Below, piece by piece: positions 1 to 7,709 of a stretch of 64,000 nucleotides of DNA (its first letter is position 1; each line of letters opens with the position of its first letter). The DNA comes from Photorhabdus cinerea (lineage in GTDB: Bacteria; Pseudomonadota; Gammaproteobacteria; Enterobacterales; Enterobacteriaceae). Both the position numbers and the translations under genes were made by a program. The notes below the pieces were generated by a model that worked only from the letters and a program-made list of their open reading frames with translations, was not told the DNA's origin and did no database searches. The stretch is from positions 1 to 64,000 of the forward strand of contig NZ_PUJW01000019.1 in NCBI RefSeq assembly GCF_011189575.1, read 5' to 3'.

Positions 1-74
1 TTGTGTTGAGAGCGAATATCAGAATAAGTAATTGACATGCCTTTCTCCATAGATTCCTGATTACGAACCAGCAT
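1..74 (-). CDS. Partial phage ORF (N-terminus only)
   Basis: Only the first 24 codons are in the window, from an ATG at 74 preceded by AAAGGTGG at good Shine-Dalgarno spacing. The protein begins MLVRNQESMEKGMSITYSDI. I do not recognise it. It lies downstream of Q and hicAB in the leftward direction, where a lambdoid phage carries its lysis and late genes, so it may be the first late gene; that is inference from position only. Confidence 0.5.
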   Translation of the reverse strand, partial: MLVRNQESMEKGMSITYSDIRSQH

Positions 75-114
75 GATTACCACCTTTAATGAAAAATTAC
101 TATGACATACATAC

Positions 115-142
115 AAAAAAGGCCACGATTATTCGCGGCCTT
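115..142 (-). terminator. Rho-independent terminator after hicB
   Basis: Read leftward, AAGGCC pairs with GGCCTT around a short partly paired loop and is followed by a run of six T. It lies 22 bases past the hicB stop and should end the hicAB transcript before the next phage gene. Confidence 0.75.
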
Positions 143-163
143 GGAATTGTATGTAGTGCGTTG

Positions 164-571
164 TCAATTAATCGCGAGATCCAATCTCTTACCGAGTGCG
201 TTCAACGCGCTTTCTACTGTGTCAATCTTCGTACTATGACGCAATGAAACTATACGTTGCACGTCCTGCGGGCGCGTGCCGAGTTTTCTCGCTAACTCTG
301 CATTGCTTGTTTTTGTTTGCAGCATGGTATTTAACAACAATACTTTAGCTGTAACACTCGCCGGAACGTCAACAAATGCCTCACCCTCATTAGAGGGTAT
401 TGGCACCTCACGTTGATCATCAAAATAAAAATCAAATGCAGTGACAAGAGCATCTTGCGCCATTTCTAACGCCTCCTCTCTTGTTTCACCCCCCGTCAAC
501 GCTTCGGGAATATCGGGAAACATAACCGCCCACCCCGTTTCATCGTGTTCAAATTTCACCGGATACCGCAT
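164..571 (-). CDS. hicB: HicB antitoxin with C-terminal HTH
   Basis: HicB neutralises the HicA mRNA interferase and represses its own operon. The 135-residue protein has the HicB partial RNase-H-like fold at residues 1-45 (MRYPVKFEHDETGWAVMFPD onward) and an XRE-like helix-turn-helix at about 85-130 (SNAELARKLGTRPQDVQRI). It follows hicA by 52 bases, and that gap holds a perfect 8-bp hairpin. Two matching palindromes upstream of hicA are probable HicB operators. No strong ribosome site precedes this ATG, so translation may be weak or coupled. Family assignment is firm; the role as a stability or exclusion gene of the prophage is inferred. Confidence 0.9.
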   Translation of the reverse strand: MRYPVKFEHDETGWAVMFPDIPEALTGGETREEALEMAQDALVTAFDFYFDDQREVPIPSNEGEAFVDVPASVTAKVLLLNTMLQTKTSNAELARKLGTRPQDVQRIVSLRHSTKIDTVESALNALGKRLDLAIN

Positions 572-598
572 ATGTATTTAGTGAAGCGCGGCGAATAA

Positions 599-618
599 CT
601 GGCTCATTTCTGAGCCAG
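599..618. other. Perfect hairpin between hicA and hicB
   Basis: CTGGCTCA and TGAGCCAG pair perfectly around TTTC. It sits exactly between the toxin and antitoxin genes and lacks a clean T-tract, so it may be a partial terminator, attenuator or RNA-processing site setting the HicA:HicB ratio. Confidence 0.5.
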
Positions 619-623
619 CTTTA

Positions 624-800
624 TTATTTAATGCCAAGTTGTTTCAGTATCAATTTCCGCAATGGTTCGGGGATCTCTTTACTGGGGTGTCTCGGCATCG
701 TTGTTTGCTTGCCATTCAGGAAGATTTTTAGATGATTGCTCCCATCTTTAAATTCTGCCCCCTGGGTTTTAAGCCACCGCCGAAATTCGCTTTGCTTCAC
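624..800 (-). CDS. hicA: HicA mRNA interferase toxin
   Basis: A 58-residue dsRBD-like toxin that cleaves mRNA. The longer open frame begins at 908, but the GTG at 800 is preceded by GGAGAGGAGGTA and gives the usual HicA length starting (V/M)KQSEFRRWL. Family features seen: a Gly-Ser-His block (DGSNHLKIFLNGK), in which the catalytic His sits, and the MPRHPSKEIPEPL tail. The gene lies upstream of hicB and downstream of paired operators. It follows Q in the leftward order, so it is a cargo (moron) gene in the late region. Confidence 0.9.
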   Translation of the reverse strand: MKQSEFRRWLKTQGAEFKDGSNHLKIFLNGKQTTMPRHPSKEIPEPLRKLILKQLGIK

Positions 801-834
801 TACCTCCTCTCCTGTTTGTTTAACTTGAAACAAG

Positions 835-887
835 TATAAACATTTTTGTTTATAAAAACAAGAGAAATATAAACATTTTTGCTTATA
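835..887 (-). promoter_or_regulatory. Paired operators upstream of hicA
   Basis: Two nearly identical palindromes, TATAAACATTTTTGTTTATA at 835-854 and a copy with one change at 868-887, start 33 bases apart (about three helical turns). This is the arrangement expected for cooperative binding by HicB; binding is inferred. Confidence 0.65.
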
Positions 888-921
888 TTGTCGCGGGAGG
901 GGATACAAGATAGTAGAAAAA

Positions 922-944
922 GAAAAACCCGCGCATCGGCGGGT
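922..944 (-). terminator. Terminator downstream of Q (tR'-like)
   Basis: Leftward, ACCCGC pairs with GCGGGT around a five-base loop followed by TTTTTCTTTTTC. It ends the early transcript about 95 bases after Q. In lambdoid phages this position holds the terminator that Q overrides from the late promoter; the roughly 100 bases before it would contain that promoter, which I could not pin down. Confidence 0.75.
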
Positions 945-1036
945 CTGAATGTTCTTTAGTGAGCATAGCTACAATTCCCCACTATTGACAGACAATAAAC
1001 CAATTGCGGACAAAATGCAAATTGTCGATGTGCTTT

Positions 1037-1801
1037 TTATTGTGTCACTTTGCTGAATTCGGAGGCGGCCCGGCTTTCTTCAATATCGCATTTCGCCACC
1101 AGCTTTTCATAGAATGGCTTCCAATTCCTTCTCCATGTCCTTTCGTTTAAATCGGGCAAGAGAGCCTTAATTGCTGTATATGCCACTGATGACGGTACCC
1201 GACTATAACCTCGGCCCGTACAACGCTCACAGATTTTAATTACCGGTGCGCCAGTGGCTTTCGTCGCTTCACGGTCAACCACTTTACCTGTGCCGTTACA
1301 GCGACAGCGGTTGGATATAATCCCTTTGCCATTGCAAGGTGAGCAAAGTTCATGCACGCACTCAGTTTCTATCCGTTGCGCTATCACATCCTTATATCCC
1401 GCGTACTTAATTACATCACGTTGAATGGAGATTAACCCGCGCCCATTGCACTGGGTGCATGTGCCGGTTGTAGCTGCCGACCGGGAATATTCTTCAAACG
1501 CCATTTTTGCCAATATCACCAGGCATTTTCCCAACCGGTTCCCACTCGCTTTGGCAATAAGTTTAGGTACCTGACGCTTGGCATACAAAGTTAGTTGCTC
1601 AACAGTTCGAATAGTCTCTTTATTGCTGACGCCGTGTTTACTCAAAAATACCGCCATCCCAAATGAAGCCTTGGACTCAGTCATCCCCAGCGCGGCCATC
1701 ACATCAGTACCGGTGATCCGGTCCGTTGATGTGCATTTTGATGAGTCGCTCATTGCCAGCCCTTTTGGGCTGAAATATTTTAATGCTGATTCAAGTTTCA
1801 T
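1037..1801 (-). CDS. Phage late antiterminator Q (phage 82 type)
   Basis: Q proteins load onto RNA polymerase at the late promoter and let it read through terminators into the lysis and structural genes. This 254-residue protein matches the phage 82/21 type throughout: an MxLESxLKYxSPK start, a middle SRSAA block, then DnaJ-like zinc motifs CTQCNGRG, CSPCNGKG, CRCNGTG and CERCTGRG at about residues 113-195, and a C-terminal LPDL..W...YEKLVAKC block. Its ATG overlaps the primase stop by one base (TAATG), implying coupled translation. It closes the leftward early operon. Confidence 0.93.
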   Translation of the reverse strand: MKLESALKYFSPKGLAMSDSSKCTSTDRITGTDVMAALGMTESKASFGMAVFLSKHGVSNKETIRTVEQLTLYAKRQVPKLIAKASGNRLGKCLVILAKMAFEEYSRSAATTGTCTQCNGRGLISIQRDVIKYAGYKDVIAQRIETECVHELCSPCNGKGIISNRCRCNGTGKVVDREATKATGAPVIKICERCTGRGYSRVPSSVAYTAIKALLPDLNERTWRRNWKPFYEKLVAKCDIEESRAASEFSKVTQ

Positions 1802-2775
1802 TATTCCGCCCGCTTCTTAAAAACCAGTTCACGCACTTCATCGCCGTTCACCAGTACGTCATTAAAATCACCATGATCCGGCCAACGAATGCTCACTAAT
1901 TCCACATCATTTTTAGTACTGAGATTGCCCCGGGCACACTCAAACGCCGCCGCGTGCCCGGTGGCTGAATGCAAGTCCATATCAGCAAAAATAATTAAGT
2001 GTTTAACACCGCGGGGCGCCCGGAATTTCTCCATAAATCCCGCATTCATCGTTGACCATGTGTTACAGCCATAGATTTGTTTACATGAAAGCGCCGTTTC
2101 TATTCCTTCCGCTATTCCCAGCGTTGACGAAACCGGAAACAGGCGGATAGCGACAGATTCAGCGTGCTTAAGATAAACATCTTCCTGCGTCGCTTTACTC
2201 TGCTTTTGAACATTGACGGGGGCCTTTTTATCGCCATCAAGAAATGTTCGGTGCAAATAACACAGGTTCCCGCGGGCATCCGTAACCAGTGACCAAATGG
2301 CCTGAAAATTCCCCAGTTGAGATCTCTGACTGTCGCAATACTTAACAACTTGCTCGGCAGGTAAGCTATTAATCCCCCGATTGCGCAAATAGCGCTCTGC
2401 CGGGGTTCCACGCAGATTGATTAATGTTGAATATTTTTTAATTACGTTATTGCGAAATGTTAACCGGTCATTATCTCTTGCAGTTTCTTTATAATTATTC
2501 CCGTGTTCATAAGTATTACCAATAATTTTATCGACTTCATTCGCCAGCGTTCCGAAGTCTTTTTTTTGCGTCAGTGAAAGTAATTTCCAGCCATCCCCGG
2601 TATTGCAGACGCAAATAAAAGTTCCGCGCCCCTCTTCATCATCACAACGATACTTACCCTTTTGACTGCAAATAGGGCACTTCCCTTTGTAATGTTTTTT
2701 CCCGGTGACCGGAGGGAGACCATAATACTCAAAAACTTTCGACCACTGCCCAATTACCGCATCTGTTGTTTTCAT
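1801..2775 (-). CDS. Phage primase (zinc ribbon + Toprim)
   Basis: It makes RNA primers for phage replication. The N-terminus has a zinc-ribbon pattern with Cys33, Cys36, Cys44, Cys55 and Cys57. The Toprim domain follows, with the acidic glycine loop GIAEGIETALS near residue 220 and the DxD-type strand IIFADMDLH near 262. The 324-residue length suits stand-alone primases of lambdoid phages. It overlaps the helicase stop by ATGA and Q by one base, so helicase, primase and Q form one translational unit. Confidence 0.88.
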   Translation of the reverse strand: MKTTDAVIGQWSKVFEYYGLPPVTGKKHYKGKCPICSQKGKYRCDDEEGRGTFICVCNTGDGWKLLSLTQKKDFGTLANEVDKIIGNTYEHGNNYKETARDNDRLTFRNNVIKKYSTLINLRGTPAERYLRNRGINSLPAEQVVKYCDSQRSQLGNFQAIWSLVTDARGNLCYLHRTFLDGDKKAPVNVQKQSKATQEDVYLKHAESVAIRLFPVSSTLGIAEGIETALSCKQIYGCNTWSTMNAGFMEKFRAPRGVKHLIIFADMDLHSATGHAAAFECARGNLSTKNDVELVSIRWPDHGDFNDVLVNGDEVRELVFKKRAE

Positions 2776-4319
2776 AAGCTACCTCCCTGCGTGGCTGAAC
2801 TGCGTTGTTTTTTCTCCTGGCTTTTTATCCACGAAATCAGTTTCCATTTGATAAAATTATTGACTTCCGGGGTGATCTCGACCGGATGGTCATTTAAACC
2901 ATGGGGGTACTCACTGAATTTGCTTCTGAAGGTATGGGCACACCAACCATCAGAGATAGGCTTCCCCTGGTTGGCCCGCTGGCGCTGGTAATATTTGATT
3001 TGTGACCACCAGCTTTGTTTTTCTTTCTTACTGTAAGTATGGTCCTTGCCGCTGAGTTTTTTCAGCCCGCGAGAACGATCCACTTCCACATCTTCACCGC
3101 TTAAGGGCTTAAATCCGCATTTCGGGCAGGCATAAACGCCCGCTGGCTTCATAAAGTGGCAACTGGGGCACTCTGTCGGCAGTCTTTCAGCTTTGTCGCT
3201 ATCAATGCTGCGGGAACTGTCTTTCATGCCGTCGCTTTTAGAGGGCAATGCGTCATACTCAATATCATCGGGATAGCCAAGACGATGAACCGAACCGCTG
3301 TGATCAAATATCATGCAGGTTTCTTTACCGGGCGCGGTACGCAATCCGCGACCGAGACATTGGACCCAGCGGATCTCTGATTTTGTAGGCCGGGCGTAAA
3401 TGATGCACCTCACGTCACTGTCAAACCCCGCTATCAGCGTTCCCACGCTAACTAATATTTTGGTTGCGCCTTGTTCAAACCGGTGAATGATGATCTGCCT
3501 TTCCTCCGGTGGCGTCTCAGCAATGATGACCTCGGCATTGACACCCGCTTTATTAAATTCAACGGTAATAAAATTGGCGTGGGCCACATTGACACAGAAA
3601 CAAATCGTCGGCTCATCATGACCATTCACCAGCCAGTTCTTGACGATATCGCCCACCAGCGTTGAATCACCCATGATCTCGGCTAGCTGGTCCTCTTTAT
3701 AATCCCGCCCAAAATCATCACTGGAAGTCATTTTTACGCCTTTCAGGTCCGGCTTTGTCGGGGCATAAAATTCATAAGTGCTGAGTTCACCTTTAGCGAT
3801 AAGCTCTTTCATCGTGGTGGGCTTTAAAAGTTGCTGATAGTAGCCTCCAAGAAACGAGGAAAACGGCGTTCCAGACAGGCCGATCACTTTTACCCCCGTG
3901 TTCTCTGCCAAATGCTGAATCACTTCAAGCAACTTCTTACGGCGTAAGTGGGCTTCATCAATGATCAACAGATCGATGTTGTCAGGAAAGTCACGACGAA
4001 TCAGCGTGTCAGCTGAGGCGATTTGAATCAGCCGGCTTGGGTCGTGAGGCTGGTAATCCCGCCACACATAACCAATTTCCTCCTCTGGCAGTCCGTACTG
4101 AATGAACCGGGTGGCCGTCTGACGCACAAGAGTGAGGTAAGGGGCGACAAACATCACCCGCATCCCACGAGAAACGAAACCGGCTGTGATGAAAGCTGAT
4201 AAACCTGTTTTACCGCTCCCGGTAGGCGCATATACCATAAAGGTACTGTGTTGTTTCCAGTTCTGACGCAACATGGACAAGGCGCGGCTTTGAGTCGTAT
4301 TTGGGGTTATCGTCAGCAT
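2772..4319 (-). CDS. Phage superfamily 2 DNA helicase
   Basis: An ATP-driven helicase for phage replication. Walker A is APTGSGKT at residues 31-38, Walker B is DEAH at 121-124, motif III is GLSGTPF and motif VI is QCLGRGLR. A zinc-binding module CPSCHF...CPKCG follows the second RecA domain. The 515-residue helicase paired with a Toprim primase replaces the lambda O/P pair. It overlaps its neighbours by 7 and 4 bases. Confidence 0.9.
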   Translation of the reverse strand: MLTITPNTTQSRALSMLRQNWKQHSTFMVYAPTGSGKTGLSAFITAGFVSRGMRVMFVAPYLTLVRQTATRFIQYGLPEEEIGYVWRDYQPHDPSRLIQIASADTLIRRDFPDNIDLLIIDEAHLRRKKLLEVIQHLAENTGVKVIGLSGTPFSSFLGGYYQQLLKPTTMKELIAKGELSTYEFYAPTKPDLKGVKMTSSDDFGRDYKEDQLAEIMGDSTLVGDIVKNWLVNGHDEPTICFCVNVAHANFITVEFNKAGVNAEVIIAETPPEERQIIIHRFEQGATKILVSVGTLIAGFDSDVRCIIYARPTKSEIRWVQCLGRGLRTAPGKETCMIFDHSGSVHRLGYPDDIEYDALPSKSDGMKDSSRSIDSDKAERLPTECPSCHFMKPAGVYACPKCGFKPLSGEDVEVDRSRGLKKLSGKDHTYSKKEKQSWWSQIKYYQRQRANQGKPISDGWCAHTFRSKFSEYPHGLNDHPVEITPEVNNFIKWKLISWIKSQEKKQRSSATQGGSL

Positions 4320-4624
4320 GTTTCACCTCCCCGTTCCCTTAAGGCGGATTCAGTGGCATAATCGCCTGTGGGTACCCGATGCTTTGTTGTACCTGCCGCA
4401 AGAACCGGTGCATTCCTCGCAAAAGTGTCCACCGGTTTCTTGCTCCCTTCTGAATATTTTTTTATCAGTCCGCGAGCTAGATTCTTCTGTCTGCCTGTTA
4501 GATATTTTCCACGCCGAAAATAACGGCTGAGTCCGTTGATAAAGTCATATTCCCATTGAGTTAGACCGGGATTCCCGTTAATGAGCCGCTCTAATTCCAA
4601 AATAAGTTTCTCGCTGTTTTCCAT
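4313..4624 (-). CDS. Hypothetical phage early protein
   Basis: A 103-residue protein beginning MENSEKLILELERLINGNPG. I do not recognise a domain. The N-terminal half is predicted helical (LTQWEYDFINGLSRYF) and a basic stretch (FRRGKYLTGRQKNLARGLIKK) could touch nucleic acid. It overlaps the helicase by 7 bases, suggesting a small replication accessory role, which is inference. Confidence 0.7.
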   Translation of the reverse strand: MENSEKLILELERLINGNPGLTQWEYDFINGLSRYFRRGKYLTGRQKNLARGLIKKYSEGSKKPVDTFARNAPVLAAGTTKHRVPTGDYATESALRERGGETC

Positions 4625-4690
4625 TACACTGTCCTCTGTTATTTCACTTTGCCAGGCACACCGCCCTGACGGATATCAATTTAGCCATTT

Positions 4691-4871
4691 AGACGTCTGG
4701 ATGTATTTCGGCTTTTTTTTGAAACCCTATAGTGATCTTCTATAAGATCTGAGTTGTTTTCCTTTGGCTAAGCCTTCCCTAACACCCCTTTCAAAGATCA
4801 CCCCCCTTACCCCCCTAGAAAGTTTTCCCCTCTTCCCCAACCCATCCAGACGTTTAGACGTCCAAACATCC
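4691..4871. promoter_or_regulatory. Two arrays of MetJ-box-like octamers
   Basis: AGACGTCT-GGATGTAT at 4691-4706 and AGACGTTT-AGACGTCC-AAACATCC at 4848-4871 are tandem 8-bp units close to the enterobacterial met box AGACGTCT. They flank a gene-free C/T-rich stretch inside the phage early operon. They could be a MetJ operator captured by the phage, or iterons of a replication origin. The second array lies just past the stop of the neighbouring gene. Confidence 0.5.
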
Positions 4872-4881
4872 CAATAACTTT

Positions 4882-5175
4882 TCATGCTCCCCTCTCTTGT
4901 ACTCGCTGCGGCTTCTCTGTGTAACCCTGGCTCGCCCTGACATACTTCCCGATATATTCCCTGAGCCGGATATTTGCCGCTCGTCTGGCTGCATTGCCCT
5001 TTCGATACGAAATCGGTTCCTCATCCCAAGCCGCTTCATACACTTCTGAATAACGTACCGTAATTTTTCCGCGAGTAGCCGGACCAAGCTTCAGTAACAT
5101 TTCCTGTATCCACTTGCCGTCATCAGGAAAATACCGAGAGGGCATCGATACCTGAGCATGAGGATTAATGAACAT
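4882..5175 (-). CDS. Hypothetical phage protein
   Basis: Unrecognised protein of 97 residues if it starts at the ATG at 5175 (MFINPHAQVSMPSRYFPDDG). An in-frame ATG at 5244 would overlap the Cro-like gene. It contains a basic, Arg-rich C-terminal half (RKGNAARRAANIRLREYIGKY), compatible with nucleic-acid binding. It is the second gene of the leftward early operon. Confidence 0.65.
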   Translation of the reverse strand: MFINPHAQVSMPSRYFPDDGKWIQEMLLKLGPATRGKITVRYSEVYEAAWDEEPISYRKGNAARRAANIRLREYIGKYVRASQGYTEKPQRVQERGA

Positions 5176-5209
5176 AGTTATAACTATTGAGATAAAATTT
5201 TTAACAAAT

Positions 5210-5443
5210 TCATTTCGCCACTCTTCGCATTGGGGCAAAAGCAAGACTTTCTTTTCGAACGGCTATATCAGGGCAAATCGCTACAGTTGCATCTTCAATC
5301 CTCTGAGAGAGAGATACAGATGGGCGGCGAAAACCATGCGCGATTTGATTTAAATAGGCTGTGGTTGTTCCAGACATTTTGGCAATCTGGCTCCATTGGG
5401 CGGACGTAAGTTTTTGGCGAAGATTTAGTAACTCTCGATCCAT
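5210..5443 (-). CDS. Cro-like / YdaS-like HTH repressor
   Basis: A 77-residue helix-turn-helix protein (WSQIAKMSGTTTAYLNQIAHGFRRPS, residues about 17-42). It is divergent from the CI-like gene and first in the leftward operon, the position of Cro. It should compete with the CI-like protein for the shared operators and favour lytic growth. Function rests on position and the HTH. Confidence 0.8.
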   Translation of the reverse strand: MDRELLNLRQKLTSAQWSQIAKMSGTTTAYLNQIAHGFRRPSVSLSQRIEDATVAICPDIAVRKESLAFAPMRRVAK

Positions 5444-5474
5444 TTATCACCTCTTCTGTTGATATAATTCATCA

Positions 5475-5540
5475 TTAGCAATATGCTAACTATACAAACA
5501 GAGCGAAAGATTAGCAATACTGTAAATAGCATTTAGCTAA
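5475..5540. promoter_or_regulatory. Three CI/Cro operators in the immunity region
   Basis: TTAGCAATATGCTAA (5475-5489) has perfect 6-bp arms around ATA. Related copies are TTAGCAATACTGTAA (5511-5525) and ATAGCATTTAGCTAA (5526-5540). Three spaced dyads between divergent repressor genes is the classic lambdoid operator layout. Confidence 0.75.
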
Positions 5541-5559
5541 TTAATGAGGTATTTTCAAA

Positions 5560-5985
5560 ATGGAAACCAAAGATATTAGGCGTAAAAATTTAAAATCACT
5601 TATGGAATCAAGTGACCTATCCCAAGCATCATTTGCTATGCGCTGCGATTTATCGCCATCCATGATAAGCCAATTAATCAATGGATACAGGAATTTAGGT
5701 GATTCCCTATCTAGAAAGATAGAAGAAAAGCTAAGCATAAAACGCGGTTGGCTGGATGTTCCACATGATGAAATAATCAATTCAAATGAATTAATAGAGT
5801 CACCACCAAGCTTAATTGAAAGAGATAAAAAATTAACCCCACAAGAAGAGCATCTTATAGACCTTTTTAGACAAATGCCAGAAAGGGAACAATCAAGAAT
5901 AATCAACGAATTAAAGGAAAAGGCGGATGATTACGAACGGATCATTAACGAGTTACTGGAAAGGAGAAAGCGCACACTGAGATAA
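5560..5985 (+). CDS. Short CI-like phage repressor
   Basis: A 141-residue lysogeny repressor candidate. Residues 8-60 form an XRE helix-turn-helix (LSQASFAMRCDLSPSMISQL). Residues about 85-141 form a charged helical segment suited to dimerisation (LIDLFRQMPEREQSRIINEL). There is no LexA-like S24 protease domain, so induction cannot rely on RecA-stimulated self-cleavage and may need an antirepressor. It sits between three operators upstream and a fourth downstream. Confidence 0.85.
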   Translation: METKDIRRKNLKSLMESSDLSQASFAMRCDLSPSMISQLINGYRNLGDSLSRKIEEKLSIKRGWLDVPHDEIINSNELIESPPSLIERDKKLTPQEEHLIDLFRQMPEREQSRIINELKEKADDYERIINELLERRKRTLR

Positions 5986-6084
5986 ATGATTCTAACGGCG
6001 CCGTTAAATTGGCGCTTCATTGTATAGTTTATTTTTAAATTAATATTATTAATAAACAATAGGTTATAATTAATTCCAAAAAAA

Positions 6085-6127
6085 TTAGCAATTTGCTATT
6101 GATAAAGGATTACCATATAGCTATATT
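6085..6127 (+). promoter_or_regulatory. Fourth operator abutting a rightward promoter
   Basis: TTAGCAATTTGCTAT (6085-6099) matches the immunity-region operators. It abuts a promoter with -35 TTGATA (6099-6104), 17-base spacer and -10 TATATT (6122-6127). This promoter would drive the rightward block of small genes, so that block is probably under control of the CI-like protein. Confidence 0.65.
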
Positions 6128-6163
6128 CAAATCATCCGGTACCACACTTAAGAGGTGATTAGC

Positions 6164-6436
6164 ATGACCGTAAATCGAGAGAATCAGGAAATTAGCGAAA
6201 AAGTAGAAATGCTTAGTTCAATTTTAGTTGGTTTGCAACGCCTTGTTCGAACCGGTGGCGTGTCAAAGAGAGACCTAAATAACATAATTGGTTCTGCATT
6301 GAACATAAGCAATGAAATACATGTCAAGCTTGAAATTGATAATGAAAGCATTCCCTACAATACACGTGCAAACAAAAACATTAAAACCATACCAAAGTCA
6401 TTATTAGCAAATCTTATTTATCAAAATAAAGAATAG
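6164..6436 (+). CDS. Hypothetical phage protein
   Basis: First gene of the rightward block, 90 residues from the ATG at 6164, which has AGAGGTG 7 bases upstream; the GTG at 6155 is an alternative start. Unrecognised; mostly helical and acidic in the first half, basic at the C-terminus. Confidence 0.6.
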   Translation: MTVNRENQEISEKVEMLSSILVGLQRLVRTGGVSKRDLNNIIGSALNISNEIHVKLEIDNESIPYNTRANKNIKTIPKSLLANLIYQNKE

Positions 6437-6577
6437 GTAGCGACTAAAGATACACAGCTAAAAGAACTATCAATATAACCTCAAGCCGATTACGGGGTAA
6501 AAGATGAAACTCAACAAGAAAGGACAAACGTTAATGACAAGTACCAAAGAGTAAGCAGAATTCAACTTTATAAAAAT

Positions 6578-6612
6578 GGCTCTGGTACCGACGCCAATCA
6601 AATACCAGAGCC
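6578..6612. other. Perfect 10-bp hairpin in the phage early block
   Basis: GGCTCTGGTA pairs perfectly with TACCAGAGCC across a 15-base loop, between two small genes. No T-tract follows. It may be an mRNA processing or protein-binding structure. A possible 16-codon ORF (MKLNKKGQTLMTSTKE) lies just upstream at about 6504. Confidence 0.45.
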
Positions 6613-6642
6613 GAACACAATAAACGCTGAGGGACGATTACT

Positions 6643-6843
6643 ATGTTCAACGCGGATCATACCACAAAGATTTTTATTTTTGCAGTGACAAAACACGCTG
6701 ACTTTGAGCGCAAATTATTAGTTAAGGTTAGGTGTGTCGCCAGAAATTATCAACAAGCCAAAAATGAGCTATCAGAATTATTAGTTGGATATTCCATTGT
6801 ATGGATGGGTCAAGTTAATAATAACGAGGTGCATAATGCGTAA
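6643..6843 (+). CDS. Small phage protein, possibly Icd-like
   Basis: 66 residues, ATG preceded by GAGGGACG. The block KIFIFAVTKHADFERKLLVK resembles the start of short host-cell-division-inhibitor (Icd-like) prophage proteins, a family typically opening with a Thr-Lys-Thr-Phe-like strand. The resemblance is from memory and weak. It overlaps the next gene by 8 bases. Confidence 0.55.
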   Translation: MFNADHTTKIFIFAVTKHADFERKLLVKVRCVARNYQQAKNELSELLVGYSIVWMGQVNNNEVHNA

Positions 6844-7036
6844 ACCAATTACTTTAGATAATGCAAGATACCGCTCCGGTTTAGCTCGTTCACTCTATGA
6901 GGTCATCATAGATATTGCTAATAAAGAAGAATGCTCAAGTACTCTGGCAGATCTGATCGCACTTGCTTGTGATGTTAATTCGGAGGTTTATCGTTCCCTT
7001 GAAGCGGCCTTAACTGATGAGGTGAAACATGCTTAA
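6836..7036 (+). CDS. Hypothetical phage protein
   Basis: 66 residues starting MRKPITLDNARYRSGLARSL at the ATG at 6836, with GAGGTG upstream. Unrecognised, predicted helical. It overlaps both neighbours by 8 bases, a translationally coupled chain typical of phage early operons. Confidence 0.6.
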   Translation: MRKPITLDNARYRSGLARSLYEVIIDIANKEECSSTLADLIALACDVNSEVYRSLEAALTDEVKHA

Positions 7037-7340
7037 TACAATATTATCTTCCTCCCTCTCTAACACTATTTTGGAGTGTTACATTGAACTCAGCAATGAA
7101 TTATCCGCAGTTCTTGAAAATCATAAAGAACTACTGGCTTGCAATGACAGTTTTTTCATTGAGTTCACTAAATTTAATGATACCCACAATGAGTTTTGTG
7201 CATTATCAAAAAAAAGAGGAAAACCGGACGGCCTTTTACTCTTAGAGGTCATTAAACAAATGACTCATTTAATTGACATTGCGAATGTGGCTGTAATAAA
7301 CGAAGCGTCAAGAAAAGAGAGGGAATTATGTTTGATTTAG
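7029..7340 (+). CDS. Hypothetical phage protein
   Basis: 103 residues, ATG at 7029 preceded by GATGAGGTGAAAC. Predicted all-helical. Unrecognised. It overlaps the next gene by 13 bases. Confidence 0.6.
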   Translation: MLNTILSSSLSNTILECYIELSNELSAVLENHKELLACNDSFFIEFTKFNDTHNEFCALSKKRGKPDGLLLLEVIKQMTHLIDIANVAVINEASRKERELCLI

Positions 7341-7642
7341 AGACCGCCATGTTTGATTTAGAAACGGCTTTTTCATGCACGGAAATAAAGACAAAGCAGA
7401 TAAACGCACTTCTCCAAATATGGCAAGAATCATATACAAAAGACTGTGAGGACTCTTATGCCATCGGTGCAATACAAGACATGGTTTTTAGACTGCTAAA
7501 AGAAATAGAAACATTGGGGAAAGAGATAAAAAAGATTAAAGGCCAAAAGAAACCTGAAATAAATGTATGTAGCAAAAATTATATTGACGCTCTCAGTAAG
7601 GCAAAGCGATTAAGAAAAGAGTTCATTGACGCCACCAAATAG
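7328..7642 (+). CDS. Hypothetical phage protein with duplicated N-terminus
   Basis: 104 residues. The first seven codons (MFDLETA) occur twice in tandem, giving MFDLETAMFDLETA. Two base differences between the copies show the duplication is not brand new. Either ATG (7328 or 7349) could serve; the upstream one has the ribosome site GAGAGGGAATT. The rest is helical and Lys-rich. Unrecognised. Confidence 0.6.
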   Translation: MFDLETAMFDLETAFSCTEIKTKQINALLQIWQESYTKDCEDSYAIGAIQDMVFRLLKEIETLGKEIKKIKGQKKPEINVCSKNYIDALSKAKRLRKEFIDATK

Positions 7643-7709
7643 CAATCTAATTAAATATTAATTACAGCCTAATAGCTGAGGATTGTCTCAGCCTAAAATA
7701 GAGGTATCT

